From assembly GCA_031288765.1 (NCBI GenBank), contig JAITQV010000098.1, forward strand, positions 1 to 7,913: a stretch of 7,913 nucleotides of DNA, in the 5' to 3' direction. The translations under genes and the position numbers were made by a program. Source of the DNA: Planctomycetaceae bacterium (GTDB taxonomy: Bacteria; Planctomycetota; Planctomycetia; Pirellulales; Thermoguttaceae). Position 1 is the first letter of the stretch. Every line of letters starts with the position of its first letter. The notes below the pieces were generated by a model. It was not told the origin of the DNA, ran no database searches, and was given only the letters and a program-made list of their open reading frames with translations. Shown here in pieces: positions 1-6,631 of this stretch.

Positions 1-42
1 CGCCCCCCAATTGCTCATTACCGCCCCCCAATTTTCTAAAAC
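1..42. repeat. Two direct copies of a C-rich 21-bp repeat
   Basis: Two adjacent 21-bp units (1-21 and 22-42) both begin with CGCCCCCCAATT and then diverge. The window starts at the first copy, so the array may extend further left. The unit length equals that of the neighbouring minisatellite at 62-355, but the sequence is unrelated and the phase differs. No gene is visible here. Confidence 0.6.
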
Positions 43-61
43 CACCCATTTTTAACAAAAA

Positions 62-355
62 GACAGAGGTCTGCGAGCAAAAGGCTGTTGTCCCGAAGTC
101 AAAGACAGAGGTCTGCGAGCAAAAGGCTGTTGTCCCGAAGTTAAAGACAGAGGTCTGCGAGTAAAAGGCTGTTGTCCCGAAGTCAAAGACAATTGTCCGA
201 GAGCAAAAGGCTGTTGTCCCGAAGTCAAAGACAGTTGCCCCGAAGTTAAGGACAGTTGTCCCGAAGTCAAAGAGAATTGCCTCGAAGTCAAAGAGAGTTG
301 CCCCGAAGTCAAGGACAGTTGCCCCGAAGTCAAAGACACTCGTCTATTTGTCCCA
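62..355. repeat. 21-bp minisatellite with 42-bp higher-order structure
   Basis: Thirteen clear units and a degenerate fourteenth lie head to tail, each exactly 21 bp with no indels. From 62 to 229 two unit types alternate, one starting GACAGAGGTCTGCGAG and one starting GGCTGTTGTCCCGAAG, giving four 42-bp pairs; the fourth pair has a diverged first half with the perfect palindrome GACAATTGTC at 188-197. From 230 to 334 a single type follows, with core GACAGTTGCCCCGAAGTC. Because the unit is a multiple of three, long open frames exist on both strands. The - strand reads SLTSGQL repeats (52-447, TTG start) and the + strand reads DSCPEVK repeats (56-403, no ATG). Neither has a convincing start or ribosome site, so I treat this as repeat DNA rather than a gene. 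Confidence 0.9.
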
Positions 356-640
356 AATTGCCAAAGATTTCCTGTTTTTTCCCGTAAAAAGGCGTTTTGT
401 GGGTAGAAGATTGCCTTACAAGCGAAGTTAAACGGAAAAACATGCAAACCGCTGAAATATTACGAAAAAAGAAATTTGGTCTCTATTCATAGATTTGTCC
501 TGAAAATAGGGTTTTCAACTCTATTTTCGGGTAAACAATTGAAAAAATACAATTACTCAAAAATAGGAAACCTCAATAAGGTTTTTGATAATTTACGTTG
601 GAACATATTTTCTTCAAATAAAAAATTTCCGGTCTTGAGA

Positions 641-669
641 TTGTATTCATACGCAAAGATTATTATAAT
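641..669 (+). promoter_or_regulatory. Candidate sigma-70-type promoter of the large helical-repeat gene
   Basis: TTGTAT at 641-646 and a perfect TATAAT at 664-669 are separated by 17 bp. They would start transcription near 676, about 55 nt before the ATG at 730. They lie in an AT-rich stretch (448-714) that has no convincing gene; an AT-rich 69-codon frame at 476-685 begins with TTG and looks random. In AT-rich DNA such a match can arise by chance. Confidence 0.35.
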
Positions 670-729
670 CAAAACCAATTCTTAAAACGCTTACTTTAAT
701 TCATTCTTAAAAGGTTGCAGGTTGCAAAA

Positions 730-3700
730 ATGTATCAACACAATATGAGAACAATTATAATGCGGTTTCCGGTTTTGGGTTTTGTTTTATTATTTTTCGT
801 GTTGACGGGAAATTTGCTTTTAGCTCAGGAAGATGAAAAATGGGCAAAAATGCTTCAAGGATTCAAAGAACCCGACAAGAAATATTTTGATACCGCCCTG
901 GAATATCTTGATTGGATGAAAACCAGTCCGCTTTGCCCGGCATCCCTGAAAAAACAAATCGATTACCAAATCGCTCTCGTTCACCTCGACACCGTAGAAT
1001 CAGGAAATACCTTTCTGCCGCGTGAAGAACATATCAAAAAATGCCGCGAATCATTGGAAAAATTCATCAAAGAAAATCCGCAAAATGATTTGATGTTTGA
1101 CGCCCAATCCACACTCGGACGTCTTTTGGTGGAAGAAGGACGCACGGCAATGTTGTACGCCGCCCACGAAACTACCAAAGATTCCGAACGTGAACAATAC
1201 CGCCTCAAAGCCCGTGAAAGTTTCCAAAAGGCGTTGCCGTTTTTTGAAACGGCAGACAAATTGGCAACAGAACAGGCAAAAAAACTTCAGGCAATGCAAA
1301 AAGCCAACCCCGCCGCAGTTAAAGAGGATATTCTGTTTGCCGCTTACGGGCGGTTTCTTGCCGGAAAAATTCTCATCAATTTGACAAAATCAGATATTGC
1401 CAAAACTTATCCCAACAACAGCAAAGAATTTAAAGACGGATTGACCGAAGCGGCGAAAGCATTTTCCGCATTGGCATCGAAATATGTTGAATACACGGCG
1501 GGGTTCGAGGCAAAACTCTACGCCGCCAAAATCTATAAAGATTTAAGCGATTTCAAAACAACACGGGGATTGCTCGGCGAATTGAATACCTTGCAAGGCG
1601 ATGAATTTCTGAAAATACGGAATGAATCCCTCACAATGGCTCTCGAAATGAATCTGATTGAAAAAAAGCCGGAAAATTATCTCGATTCAATCAACCGTGT
1701 TCGCGGATGGAACGAAAGTGTTCCCGCCTCGCTGAAAATCTCAAGAGAGGGTCAGCAGGTTTTTATACTGGCGGCTAAAAATTTTATCGCTTATGCCGAA
1801 ACGGTTAAATCGAATAAACCGGAATATGATAAGGCAATTCGGGATGCGGGAGTTTTTTTAAGACAAGTCCGGCAAACTTATCCCGCACTTGCCAAAGAAG
1901 CACGGGAACTCTTGCAAAAAATCGGAGCCGTTAAAATCGATAAGGGAAAACCGGAAAATTTTGAACAAGCCAAAGAATATGCGGACGACGATTGGCGGGA
2001 ATTTACGGCAGCCTACTCCGAATATCAGGAAGCACAGGGAACCAATAAAGATCAATTGAAAAAGAATCTCGACGAACTCGCAAACCGTTGCCTTGCATCC
2101 TTCAACCTCGCCATCACCATGCGGGAAGAAGGAACTCCCATGACCGAAATTAACACGTTGCGTCTCAATCTTGTTCGGATTTATTGGTCGTTGGGCAAAA
2201 TACCGGAAGCGGCAATTCTCGCCGATTACCTCACGCAACATTATTCCGGTGCGCCGGACGCCGACAAAACAGCAATTATGGCGGTTCGGCTTTACCGGCA
2301 AATCTTTGTCGAAGATAAACTCGCAGGACATGACCCGTCCGCAATTGCGGAACGTTTGGATAAACTTTGTGCGTTTATTATGTTGCGTTGGGAAGGGCAG
2401 GAAGTTGCCGGCGAAGTTCAACTGCTTCGGATTGAAACGGCAATTGACAACGGGAATATCGAAGAAGCCAAAAAACTTCTCGCCGAAACGATTGAAGGAA
2501 CTCCGCAACGTGTTTCTGCGGAACTCAAAATCGGACAGTCCTTGTGGAACCGTTACGCAACACTTTCCAAATTACCCGAAGATTCCGGCGAAAAACCGCA
2601 AAAACAAGACCTTGACGCTTTATTGTCCGATGCCCGAAAGCAGTTGGAACTTGGTTTGAACGGAAAGGTTCAATTGATTCGGGAAGATAAAATCAAAACC
2701 GATATTGCGTCGGTTCAATCCGCATTGGCATTGGCTCAAATTTGCCTCAATACAAACGAATCGGAAAAAACAATCTATTGGTTGACCAATCCGCAAGCGG
2801 GACCTTTGGCGTTGATTGCCAATCCTCCCGCAACCGTTGATTCTACGTTGCTCAAAAATTTGCAGCTCAGTGCAACAATGCTTCTTCTCCGTGCTTACGT
2901 GGGAGCGGAACAACTCGACAAAGCCGAAGAAACCATGAAACAACTCGAAACAACCATCAAAGAGCAGGCTGCCGAAAACGGAACCGGAACAGAAGAACAA
3001 AAACTCACACAGATTTATATTTCTCTTGGTCGGCAGCTTGAAAACCGGCTTAAAGAGTTGAACGAATCCGGCGAAACCGAACAGGCGAATAAAGTTGCAT
3101 TGGGGTTTGAGATGTTCCTCAAACGTATCAAAGATCGCGGCGAAACTAATACGTTCCAATCTCTTTATTGGGTTGCGGACACGTTTTACCGTCTTGGCAG
3201 CGGGATGTCAACGGATAAAGCCGTTTCCGACAAGGCAGCCGGATATTATAAGTCGGCGGGAAGTACTTACGTTGATATTCTGAAACGTCTTGCCGACGAA
3301 CCGGATTGGGCTCCCGAACGCGCCGAAGATACAATTAAAGTGCGTTTGGCGGAATCCTTGCGGTGTGTTGCCCCAAACGAAAAAGACAAAGAACGGCGTG
3401 AAAAGATTTTTAATTCCGCAATGAAATATGTTGCCGATTTGCTTGAAGAATCGGAGAACCGTATTGATATTCAGATTGAGGCGGCGAAGACGTTGGAAGC
3501 GTGGGGCAGGAGTGATTCGTCGAAGTTGATTCGTGCGGTTGCGGGGTGGTTTCCTTCGGCGCGGGTGTGGGGTTGGAACGGAATTATCAAACGGACTTCC
3601 GTCAATGTTGATCGTTTTGCGGAATTTTATTACGAAGCGTATTGGAGCAAATTCCGTTGTGTTGTTGAAATTGCCAAGAATGAAAAAGAGTTGCAGAGAA

Positions 3701-4131
3701 AGGAGAAGCTTCTTGCCGATGCGAACCGTGATTTTACGGCTTTAATTCAGTTGCGTCCGCAGCTTGGCGGTCAGGAATGGTTTGTGCGGTTTGATCAGGT
3801 GTACAAGAGTTTGGAGCGTGCCGGCGGCAAATCCAAACCGGTTGGAATTAGGGAATTGCTTAAAACGCTTGGTGAACCGCAGATTGCTGTTCGGGAGGCG
3901 GAGAACAGCAAAACATCGGAAGAACCTGAGGCAAAAACGGTTGCGGAAACCGCTCCGGCAACAGTAAAAACACAAGCGAAAACACTGGCGAAAACACAAA
4001 CCAAAACGTCGGCAAAACCCCAAAAGGGTTCCAAGAGTTCTGTTAATTTTGGAGTTTTTATTGGTATTGGGGTAGTATTGATTTTTGTGCCGGTTGCTTT
4101 TTTTGTTGCCTTCCGCAAGAGAAAACGATGA
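730..4131 (+). CDS. Secreted, C-terminally anchored helical-repeat (TPR-like) protein
   Basis: This encodes 1133 residues if it starts at ATG 730, where a weak AGG lies 8 nt upstream. ATG 745 and ATG 760 are also possible and would improve the signal peptide; a TTG at 715 is less likely. Residues 7-32 form a signal peptide: Arg-rich start, hydrophobic core at about 13-25, and likely cleavage after LLLA before QEDE. The long middle is almost entirely amphipathic helix with TPR-like helix pairs, for example around residues 267-287 (AKIYKDLSDFKTTRGLLGEL), 484-511 and 719-741. Residues 1057-1107 are a low-complexity K/T/A/E linker. Residues 1108-1128 are a transmembrane segment, followed by RKRKR. 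This predicts type I topology: a large domain outside the cytoplasm and a short basic cytoplasmic tail. No catalytic motif is visible. TPR-like proteins usually act as protein-interaction scaffolds, but the partner is unknown. From memory it resembles large planctomycete proteins of unknown function. It stands alone and converges on the next gene. Confidence 0.93.
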   Translation: MYQHNMRTIIMRFPVLGFVLLFFVLTGNLLLAQEDEKWAKMLQGFKEPDKKYFDTALEYLDWMKTSPLCPASLKKQIDYQIALVHLDTVESGNTFLPREEHIKKCRESLEKFIKENPQNDLMFDAQSTLGRLLVEEGRTAMLYAAHETTKDSEREQYRLKARESFQKALPFFETADKLATEQAKKLQAMQKANPAAVKEDILFAAYGRFLAGKILINLTKSDIAKTYPNNSKEFKDGLTEAAKAFSALASKYVEYTAGFEAKLYAAKIYKDLSDFKTTRGLLGELNTLQGDEFLKIRNESLTMALEMNLIEKKPENYLDSINRVRGWNESVPASLKISREGQQVFILAAKNFIAYAETVKSNKPEYDKAIRDAGVFLRQVRQTYPALAKEARELLQKIGAVKIDKGKPENFEQAKEYADDDWREFTAAYSEYQEAQGTNKDQLKKNLDELANRCLASFNLAITMREEGTPMTEINTLRLNLVRIYWSLGKIPEAAILADYLTQHYSGAPDADKTAIMAVRLYRQIFVEDKLAGHDPSAIAERLDKLCAFIMLRWEGQEVAGEVQLLRIETAIDNGNIEEAKKLLAETIEGTPQRVSAELKIGQSLWNRYATLSKLPEDSGEKPQKQDLDALLSDARKQLELGLNGKVQLIREDKIKTDIASVQSALALAQICLNTNESEKTIYWLTNPQAGPLALIANPPATVDSTLLKNLQLSATMLLLRAYVGAEQLDKAEETMKQLETTIKEQAAENGTGTEEQKLTQIYISLGRQLENRLKELNESGETEQANKVALGFEMFLKRIKDRGETNTFQSLYWVADTFYRLGSGMSTDKAVSDKAAGYYKSAGSTYVDILKRLADEPDWAPERAEDTIKVRLAESLRCVAPNEKDKERREKIFNSAMKYVADLLEESENRIDIQIEAAKTLEAWGRSDSSKLIRAVAGWFPSARVWGWNGIIKRTSVNVDRFAEFYYEAYWSKFRCVVEIAKNEKELQRKEKLLADANRDFTALIQLRPQLGGQEWFVRFDQVYKSLERAGGKSKPVGIRELLKTLGEPQIAVREAENSKTSEEPEAKTVAETAPATVKTQAKTLAKTQTKTSAKPQKGSKSSVNFGVFIGIGVVLIFVPVAFFVAFRKRKR

Positions 4132-4135
4132 AATA

Positions 4136-4170
4136 GTGATTGGGGGTTTGGGGTTAGTGGTTTGTGATTT
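4136..4170. repeat. Degenerate heptamer array, left arm of the convergent intergenic region
   Basis: Five successive 7-bp units follow the stop codon of the large gene at a distance of 4 bp: GTGATTG, GGGGTTT, GGGGTTA, GTGGTTT and GTGATTT. The units vary but keep the 7-bp phase. Their complement-type units occur on the other side of the central stem at 4219-4267. Confidence 0.6.
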
Positions 4171-4223
4171 GCGGCGCAAGCGGAGAATTTACCACAACGT
4201 GTTGAATCCGCTTGCGGCACAAA
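4168..4223. terminator. Imperfect inverted repeat between convergent genes, possible bidirectional terminator
   Basis: The arms 4168-4184 and 4207-4223 pair over 17 positions with two differences, including a perfect inner 10-bp stem (CGCAAGCGGA at 4175-4184 with TCCGCTTGCG at 4207-4216) and a 22-nt loop. It lies between the 3' ends of two convergent genes, where a shared terminator would be expected. There is no T-run after either arm, so it is not a classical intrinsic terminator; it might instead protect transcript ends or need Rho. The flanking heptamer arrays extend the inverted symmetry outward. Confidence 0.45.
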
Positions 4224-4267
4224 CCCCAAACCACTTAACCCAAAATCACAAGCCGCTAACCATTAAT
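4219..4267. repeat. Degenerate heptamer array overlapping the 3' end of a gene
   Basis: Seven 7-bp units in strict phase: ACAAACC, CCAAACC, ACTTAAC, CCAAAAT, CACAAGC, CGCTAAC and CATTAAT. They are the reverse-complement type of the units at 4136-4170, so the two arrays face each other. Positions 4246-4267 are also the last codons and stop of the - strand gene, so its final residues (about LMVSGL) are written by repeat sequence. Confidence 0.6.
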
Positions 4268-5877
4268 TTGGTGTTGTTGATAGCAGCGTGATTCTTTTCC
4301 GGTTCTTCCGGTTGGTCGTCGCCGAAAACACGTTGATTGTAAATCGATAACGCATGAAGCGATAAAGCAAGCGCTTCAAGTTGCCGATCAGTCATGGTTC
4401 CGGCAACAACATTTGCCGGAATACGGTTGATGTGAGACAGCAGGCTTGTTACCGCGCGGGTTACCCGCGGGTCTTTCAACTCTTTGTCCGACAACGACAG
4501 CAGAAGCCAGCGGAGAATGTGTCCGCTCGAATACAACGTCTCATAAACATCGGGGGTTGTCCCTTTGAACAGGAAGAACTTCGGATGCCAGAGGTATTGG
4601 TCGTTTTGCACGGAAAGGACGAAGTCGTGATAGGTTCCGAGTTGGCGTTTGGCGAGCGCCATTGGACCGCGTATTGCTTTACTTTCTTCTTCGTAGAGTT
4701 TGACGGCGGCGGTCAATCCGAGCAGCCAATCCGTTACATCGCTGGAACCCTGATCAATCGAACGGTTCAACTCTTCCGTAACCATGCGTTCAATTGTCCA
4801 TGTTTCGCCCATTTCGTTTTTCCAATGTTCTCCCGCTTCACCGTAAAAAGACAACCCCACCAACGCCATAGACATATTGGAACCTTTGGAGACGGCGGCT
4901 TTTTCGGAGGCGATTAAGTGTCCGATAGAGTAGTTTCCGCTGTTTACTTTGAGTTCGTAATTCGGCATGATGTTTGACATGGCAAGGAGGGCAAGGAAGG
5001 ATGCCGGACGCCGTTGGAAACCTGCCCCAACCCGTGCGTAAACCCGTTTGCCGTCACTTCGGAGCAATGTTTTGCCGGAGCAGGGGTAATTCCAGCACAA
5101 TGTCCCTATCGAATAAATATAACTGCCTTTTGGGGCGGTTTTATCACGCGGGTCGGCAAGGAGGGCGGGCTGATAGACTTTGGCGTCGGCTCCGTAAGGC
5201 AAAGCCATAAGCAAAACATCGCCCGGTGTGTTATTTTGGGTGGTGAGGGCGCGTTTTGTATTGGCGGCGAGGGTTGTGCGGATGGACTTTTTGAGCAGGG
5301 CGGCACGTTCTTCGTCGGTCATGGACGCCATCTCCCGAACCGACAACCCCGACGGCGATTCCGCCGCAACCGGTTTAGGTTCTTCGGGGGTATGGTCATG
5401 TTTGGGGGAGCGGTTCTTTGTGCGGGACTGATACTGAACTAAGGCGTATTTCTCATTAATATTAAACAAGTCGGTGTCGGTGCGGAAACGCGGCGGCAGG
5501 ATAAGCGGAATATCGTCGGGGTTGACGGCGGTTGTGTGGAGTGCTGCGGTTAGCGGGGCGGTGTCGGTTAAGGGCGAAGCGCCGCCCGCCGGCAATTCCG
5601 GCAATCGGACGGGAGCATCAACCGCCAGAACCGCCGCATCCGGTGCATAGGCGGTTCCGTTGGCAAGCATGTTGTTCCGCAGGGCAACTCCGGCAACCGG
5701 AAAACCATGAGTAAAAACAGGAATATCATCGGGTTCGAGGGTTCCGTCCAATGTGTATTCCGCAACGGTTATAGTTGGCGGGGCGTAACGGTCATTCCCT
5801 TGCAGTTGTTGGGCTGCGTAAAACCCAAACATTGCCGCCCCAATCAGTCCGGCTAATAATAATAGTGTTCTTCTCAT
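4246..5877 (-). CDS. Membrane-anchored or secreted planctomycete-type protein of unknown function
   Basis: This encodes 543 residues from ATG 5877. The frame continues upstream to a TTG at 5973, but that extension reads through the heptamer array and leader hairpin, so I reject it. Residues 1-24 (MRRTLLLLAGLIGAAMFGFY) form a signal peptide or a single N-terminal membrane anchor. Residues 45-170 are a Pro/Ala/Asp/Thr-rich, probably disordered stretch. Residues 175-545 look globular and mainly helical. They include two cysteines (C261, C266) in SIGTLCWNYPCSGKTLL, a block at about 286-300 (GFQRRPASFLALLAM), 'GETWTIERMVTEELNRS' near 357-373, and 'SSGHILRWLLLSLSDKEL' near 450-467. From memory this order of motifs matches a planctomycete protein family with an alpha/alpha-toroid-like look and no assigned activity; members I recall have a Cys/His-containing motif where this protein has GSSDVTDWLLGL (about 377-388). 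The function is unknown. There is no strong Shine-Dalgarno sequence. Confidence 0.9.
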   Translation of the reverse strand: MRRTLLLLAGLIGAAMFGFYAAQQLQGNDRYAPPTITVAEYTLDGTLEPDDIPVFTHGFPVAGVALRNNMLANGTAYAPDAAVLAVDAPVRLPELPAGGASPLTDTAPLTAALHTTAVNPDDIPLILPPRFRTDTDLFNINEKYALVQYQSRTKNRSPKHDHTPEEPKPVAAESPSGLSVREMASMTDEERAALLKKSIRTTLAANTKRALTTQNNTPGDVLLMALPYGADAKVYQPALLADPRDKTAPKGSYIYSIGTLCWNYPCSGKTLLRSDGKRVYARVGAGFQRRPASFLALLAMSNIMPNYELKVNSGNYSIGHLIASEKAAVSKGSNMSMALVGLSFYGEAGEHWKNEMGETWTIERMVTEELNRSIDQGSSDVTDWLLGLTAAVKLYEEESKAIRGPMALAKRQLGTYHDFVLSVQNDQYLWHPKFFLFKGTTPDVYETLYSSGHILRWLLLSLSDKELKDPRVTRAVTSLLSHINRIPANVVAGTMTDRQLEALALSLHALSIYNQRVFGDDQPEEPEKNHAAINNTKLMVSGL

Positions 5878-5892
5878 GTCCGTAAGTGTGTA

Positions 5893-5927
5893 TTGATAGT
5901 TGATAGTTAGTAGTTGGTAGTTGATGC
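5893..5927. repeat. Heptamer array in the leader of the 543-residue protein gene
   Basis: Five 7-bp units in perfect phase: TTGATAG twice, then TTAGTAG, TTGGTAG and TTGATGC. The array begins 16 bp upstream of the - strand start codon, so it probably lies in the 5' leader or promoter of that gene. Confidence 0.75.
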
Positions 5928-5959
5928 GACCTTTCTTGAATTGCAAATCAAAAGGTCGC
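5926..5959. promoter_or_regulatory. Perfect 9-bp stem-loop upstream of the 543-residue protein gene
   Basis: GCGACCTTT at 5926-5934 and AAAGGTCGC at 5951-5959 are exact reverse complements around a 16-nt loop. The hairpin ends about 49 bp upstream of the - strand start codon at 5877. It could be a leader hairpin, a protein-binding site or another dispersed palindrome; no T-run or downstream feature decides between these. Confidence 0.45.
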
Positions 5960-5966
5960 TTGCCGA

Positions 5967-6060
5967 TAGGCAATCAAAAACAACCAACATTGCACAAATT
6001 CACTGTCGGCTAACGCCGACGCAATCGCTCGGCGAGGGGTTTTCACCCAACGATTGCCTA
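5967..6060. repeat. Nested palindromic element
   Basis: TAGGCAATC at 5967-5975 and GATTGCCTA at 6052-6060 form a perfect outer 9-bp inverted pair. Inside it, GTCGGC-TAAC-GCCGAC (6005-6020) is a 6-bp stem with a tetraloop. The element lies in a gene-free interval (5878-6631). It looks like a small mobile or dispersed palindromic unit; no transposase frame is present. Confidence 0.45.
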
Positions 6061-6080
6061 CCTTGTGAATTGTTAATCAT

Positions 6081-6123
6081 AAAATCTGCGTCATCTGCAT
6101 TTATAAAAATCTGCGTCATCTGC
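6081..6123. repeat. Two direct copies of an 18-bp repeat
   Basis: AAAATCTGCGTCATCTGC occurs at 6081-6098 and exactly again at 6106-6123, a 25-bp period. Each copy itself has a sub-repeat (ATCTGCG / ATCTGCN). I recall very similar strings scattered in intergenic DNA of several bacterial phyla, so it is probably a dispersed repeat and not part of a gene. Confidence 0.7.
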
Positions 6124-6160
6124 GGACACGTCTTAAATCCGCTTGCGTCCTCTTTCCTAA

Positions 6161-6204
6161 GCCCTGAAAGGGCAACATAACCTAGCCCGCCGCAACACGG
6201 CGGG
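6161..6204. repeat. Pair of short perfect palindromes
   Basis: GCCCTGAAAGGGC (6161-6173) is a 5-bp stem with a 3-nt loop. CCCGCCG-CAACA-CGGCGGG (6186-6204) is a perfect 7-bp stem with a 5-nt loop. The first is nearly identical to GCCCTGACAGGGC at 7545-7557, showing that the same dispersed palindrome family sits on both sides of the DUF4469 gene. Spurious small frames arise across these units and should not be annotated as genes. Confidence 0.65.
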
Positions 6205-6278
6205 GTAACGTCCATACCCTTGCAATCCCCTACGAAAAATGATACCAAATAACCCCAAATCTTAAAAGGGCAAAATAT

Positions 6279-6346
6279 TAGTTGATAGTTGACAGTTAAT
6301 CCGCATGCGAACTATCCGCTATCCGCTATCCACTATAAACTAATCC
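6279..6346. repeat. Inverted heptamer arrays around an AATCCGCATGCG core
   Basis: The left arm has TAGTTGA, TAGTTGA and CAGTTAA (6279-6299). The right arm has CTATCCG twice, then CTATCCA, CTATAAA and CTAATCC (6312-6346). The arms are roughly reverse complementary and flank the self-complementary CGCATGCG (6302-6309). The architecture matches the heptamer-core-heptamer layout at 4136-4267. Confidence 0.65.
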
Positions 6347-6349
6347 GAT

Positions 6350-6378
6350 CCGGTGGTTGCGATTCGCCTCACCACCGG
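6350..6378. repeat. 8-bp stem palindrome
   Basis: CCGGTGGT (6350-6357) and ACCACCGG (6371-6378) are exact reverse complements with a 13-nt loop. It follows directly on the heptamer element and is followed by TTATGCACATTTCACCCTGC, which I recall as a typical neighbour of such dispersed palindromes. It is too far from a gene end and lacks a T-run for me to call it a terminator. Confidence 0.55.
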
Positions 6379-6462
6379 TTATGCACATTTCACCCTGCGG
6401 GCTTAGGACAAAAAAACGTTCCATTGAATAATTGCTATATTAATGATAAAACAAACTCTTCC

Positions 6463-6623
6463 TATGCTGGAGTCTCTGCTCCTACCGTTGCAGAGCCTCT
6501 ACTATTCCCGTATCAGAGTCTCTGATATTCCCGTATCAGAGACTCTGATATCCCCGTCGCAGAGCCTCTGATACGCCCGTCGCAGAGCCTCTGATATGCC
6601 CGTCGCAGAGATTCTACGCTTTT
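6463..6623. repeat. Seven tandem copies of a 23-bp unit with palindromic core
   Basis: Units start at 6463, 6486, 6509, 6532, 6555, 6578 and 6601, all exactly 23 bp. The two central copies contain the perfect palindromes TATCAGAGTCTCTGATA (from 6511) and TATCAGAGACTCTGATA (from 6534). The other copies keep CAGAGNCTCT with one diverged arm, and the outer copies are the most degenerate. The array ends 8 bp beyond the stop codon of the HU-like/DUF4469 gene. There are no spacers, so it is not CRISPR. Identical spacing of about two helical turns would place the cores on similar faces of the DNA, which suits repeated protein binding, though slippage alone could also create it. Confidence 0.9.
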
Positions 6624-6631
6624 TGTCGGCA

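Noticed and set aside
52..447. A 131-codon - strand frame with SLTSGQL repeats
   Set aside because: It starts with TTG, has no ribosome-binding site, and most of it is the 21-bp minisatellite; another frame on the opposite strand is equally open. A real short repeat protein cannot be excluded.
476..685. A 69-codon + strand frame in AT-rich DNA
   Set aside because: TTG start, composition of random AT-rich sequence, no family resemblance, and it overlaps the probable promoter of the next gene.
1858..2508. A 216-codon - strand frame inside the large gene
   Set aside because: It is a shadow of the real + strand gene, rich in F, C and R, without signal or family features.
5014..5442. A 142-codon + strand frame opposite the 543-residue protein gene
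   Set aside because: It is an antisense shadow of the better-supported - strand gene.
5878..5973. N-terminal extension of the 543-residue protein to a TTG at 5973
   Set aside because: The extension is translated heptamer repeat and leader hairpin; the ATG at 5877 directly starts a good signal sequence.
6000..6248. Small - strand frame across the palindromes (with PCCGGLGYVALSGL)
   Set aside because: It is a translation of dispersed palindromic repeats; such frames recur in repeat-rich intergenic DNA without being genes.
6463..6623. CRISPR array
   Set aside because: The 23-bp units are contiguous with no unique spacers, and no cas gene is present in the window.
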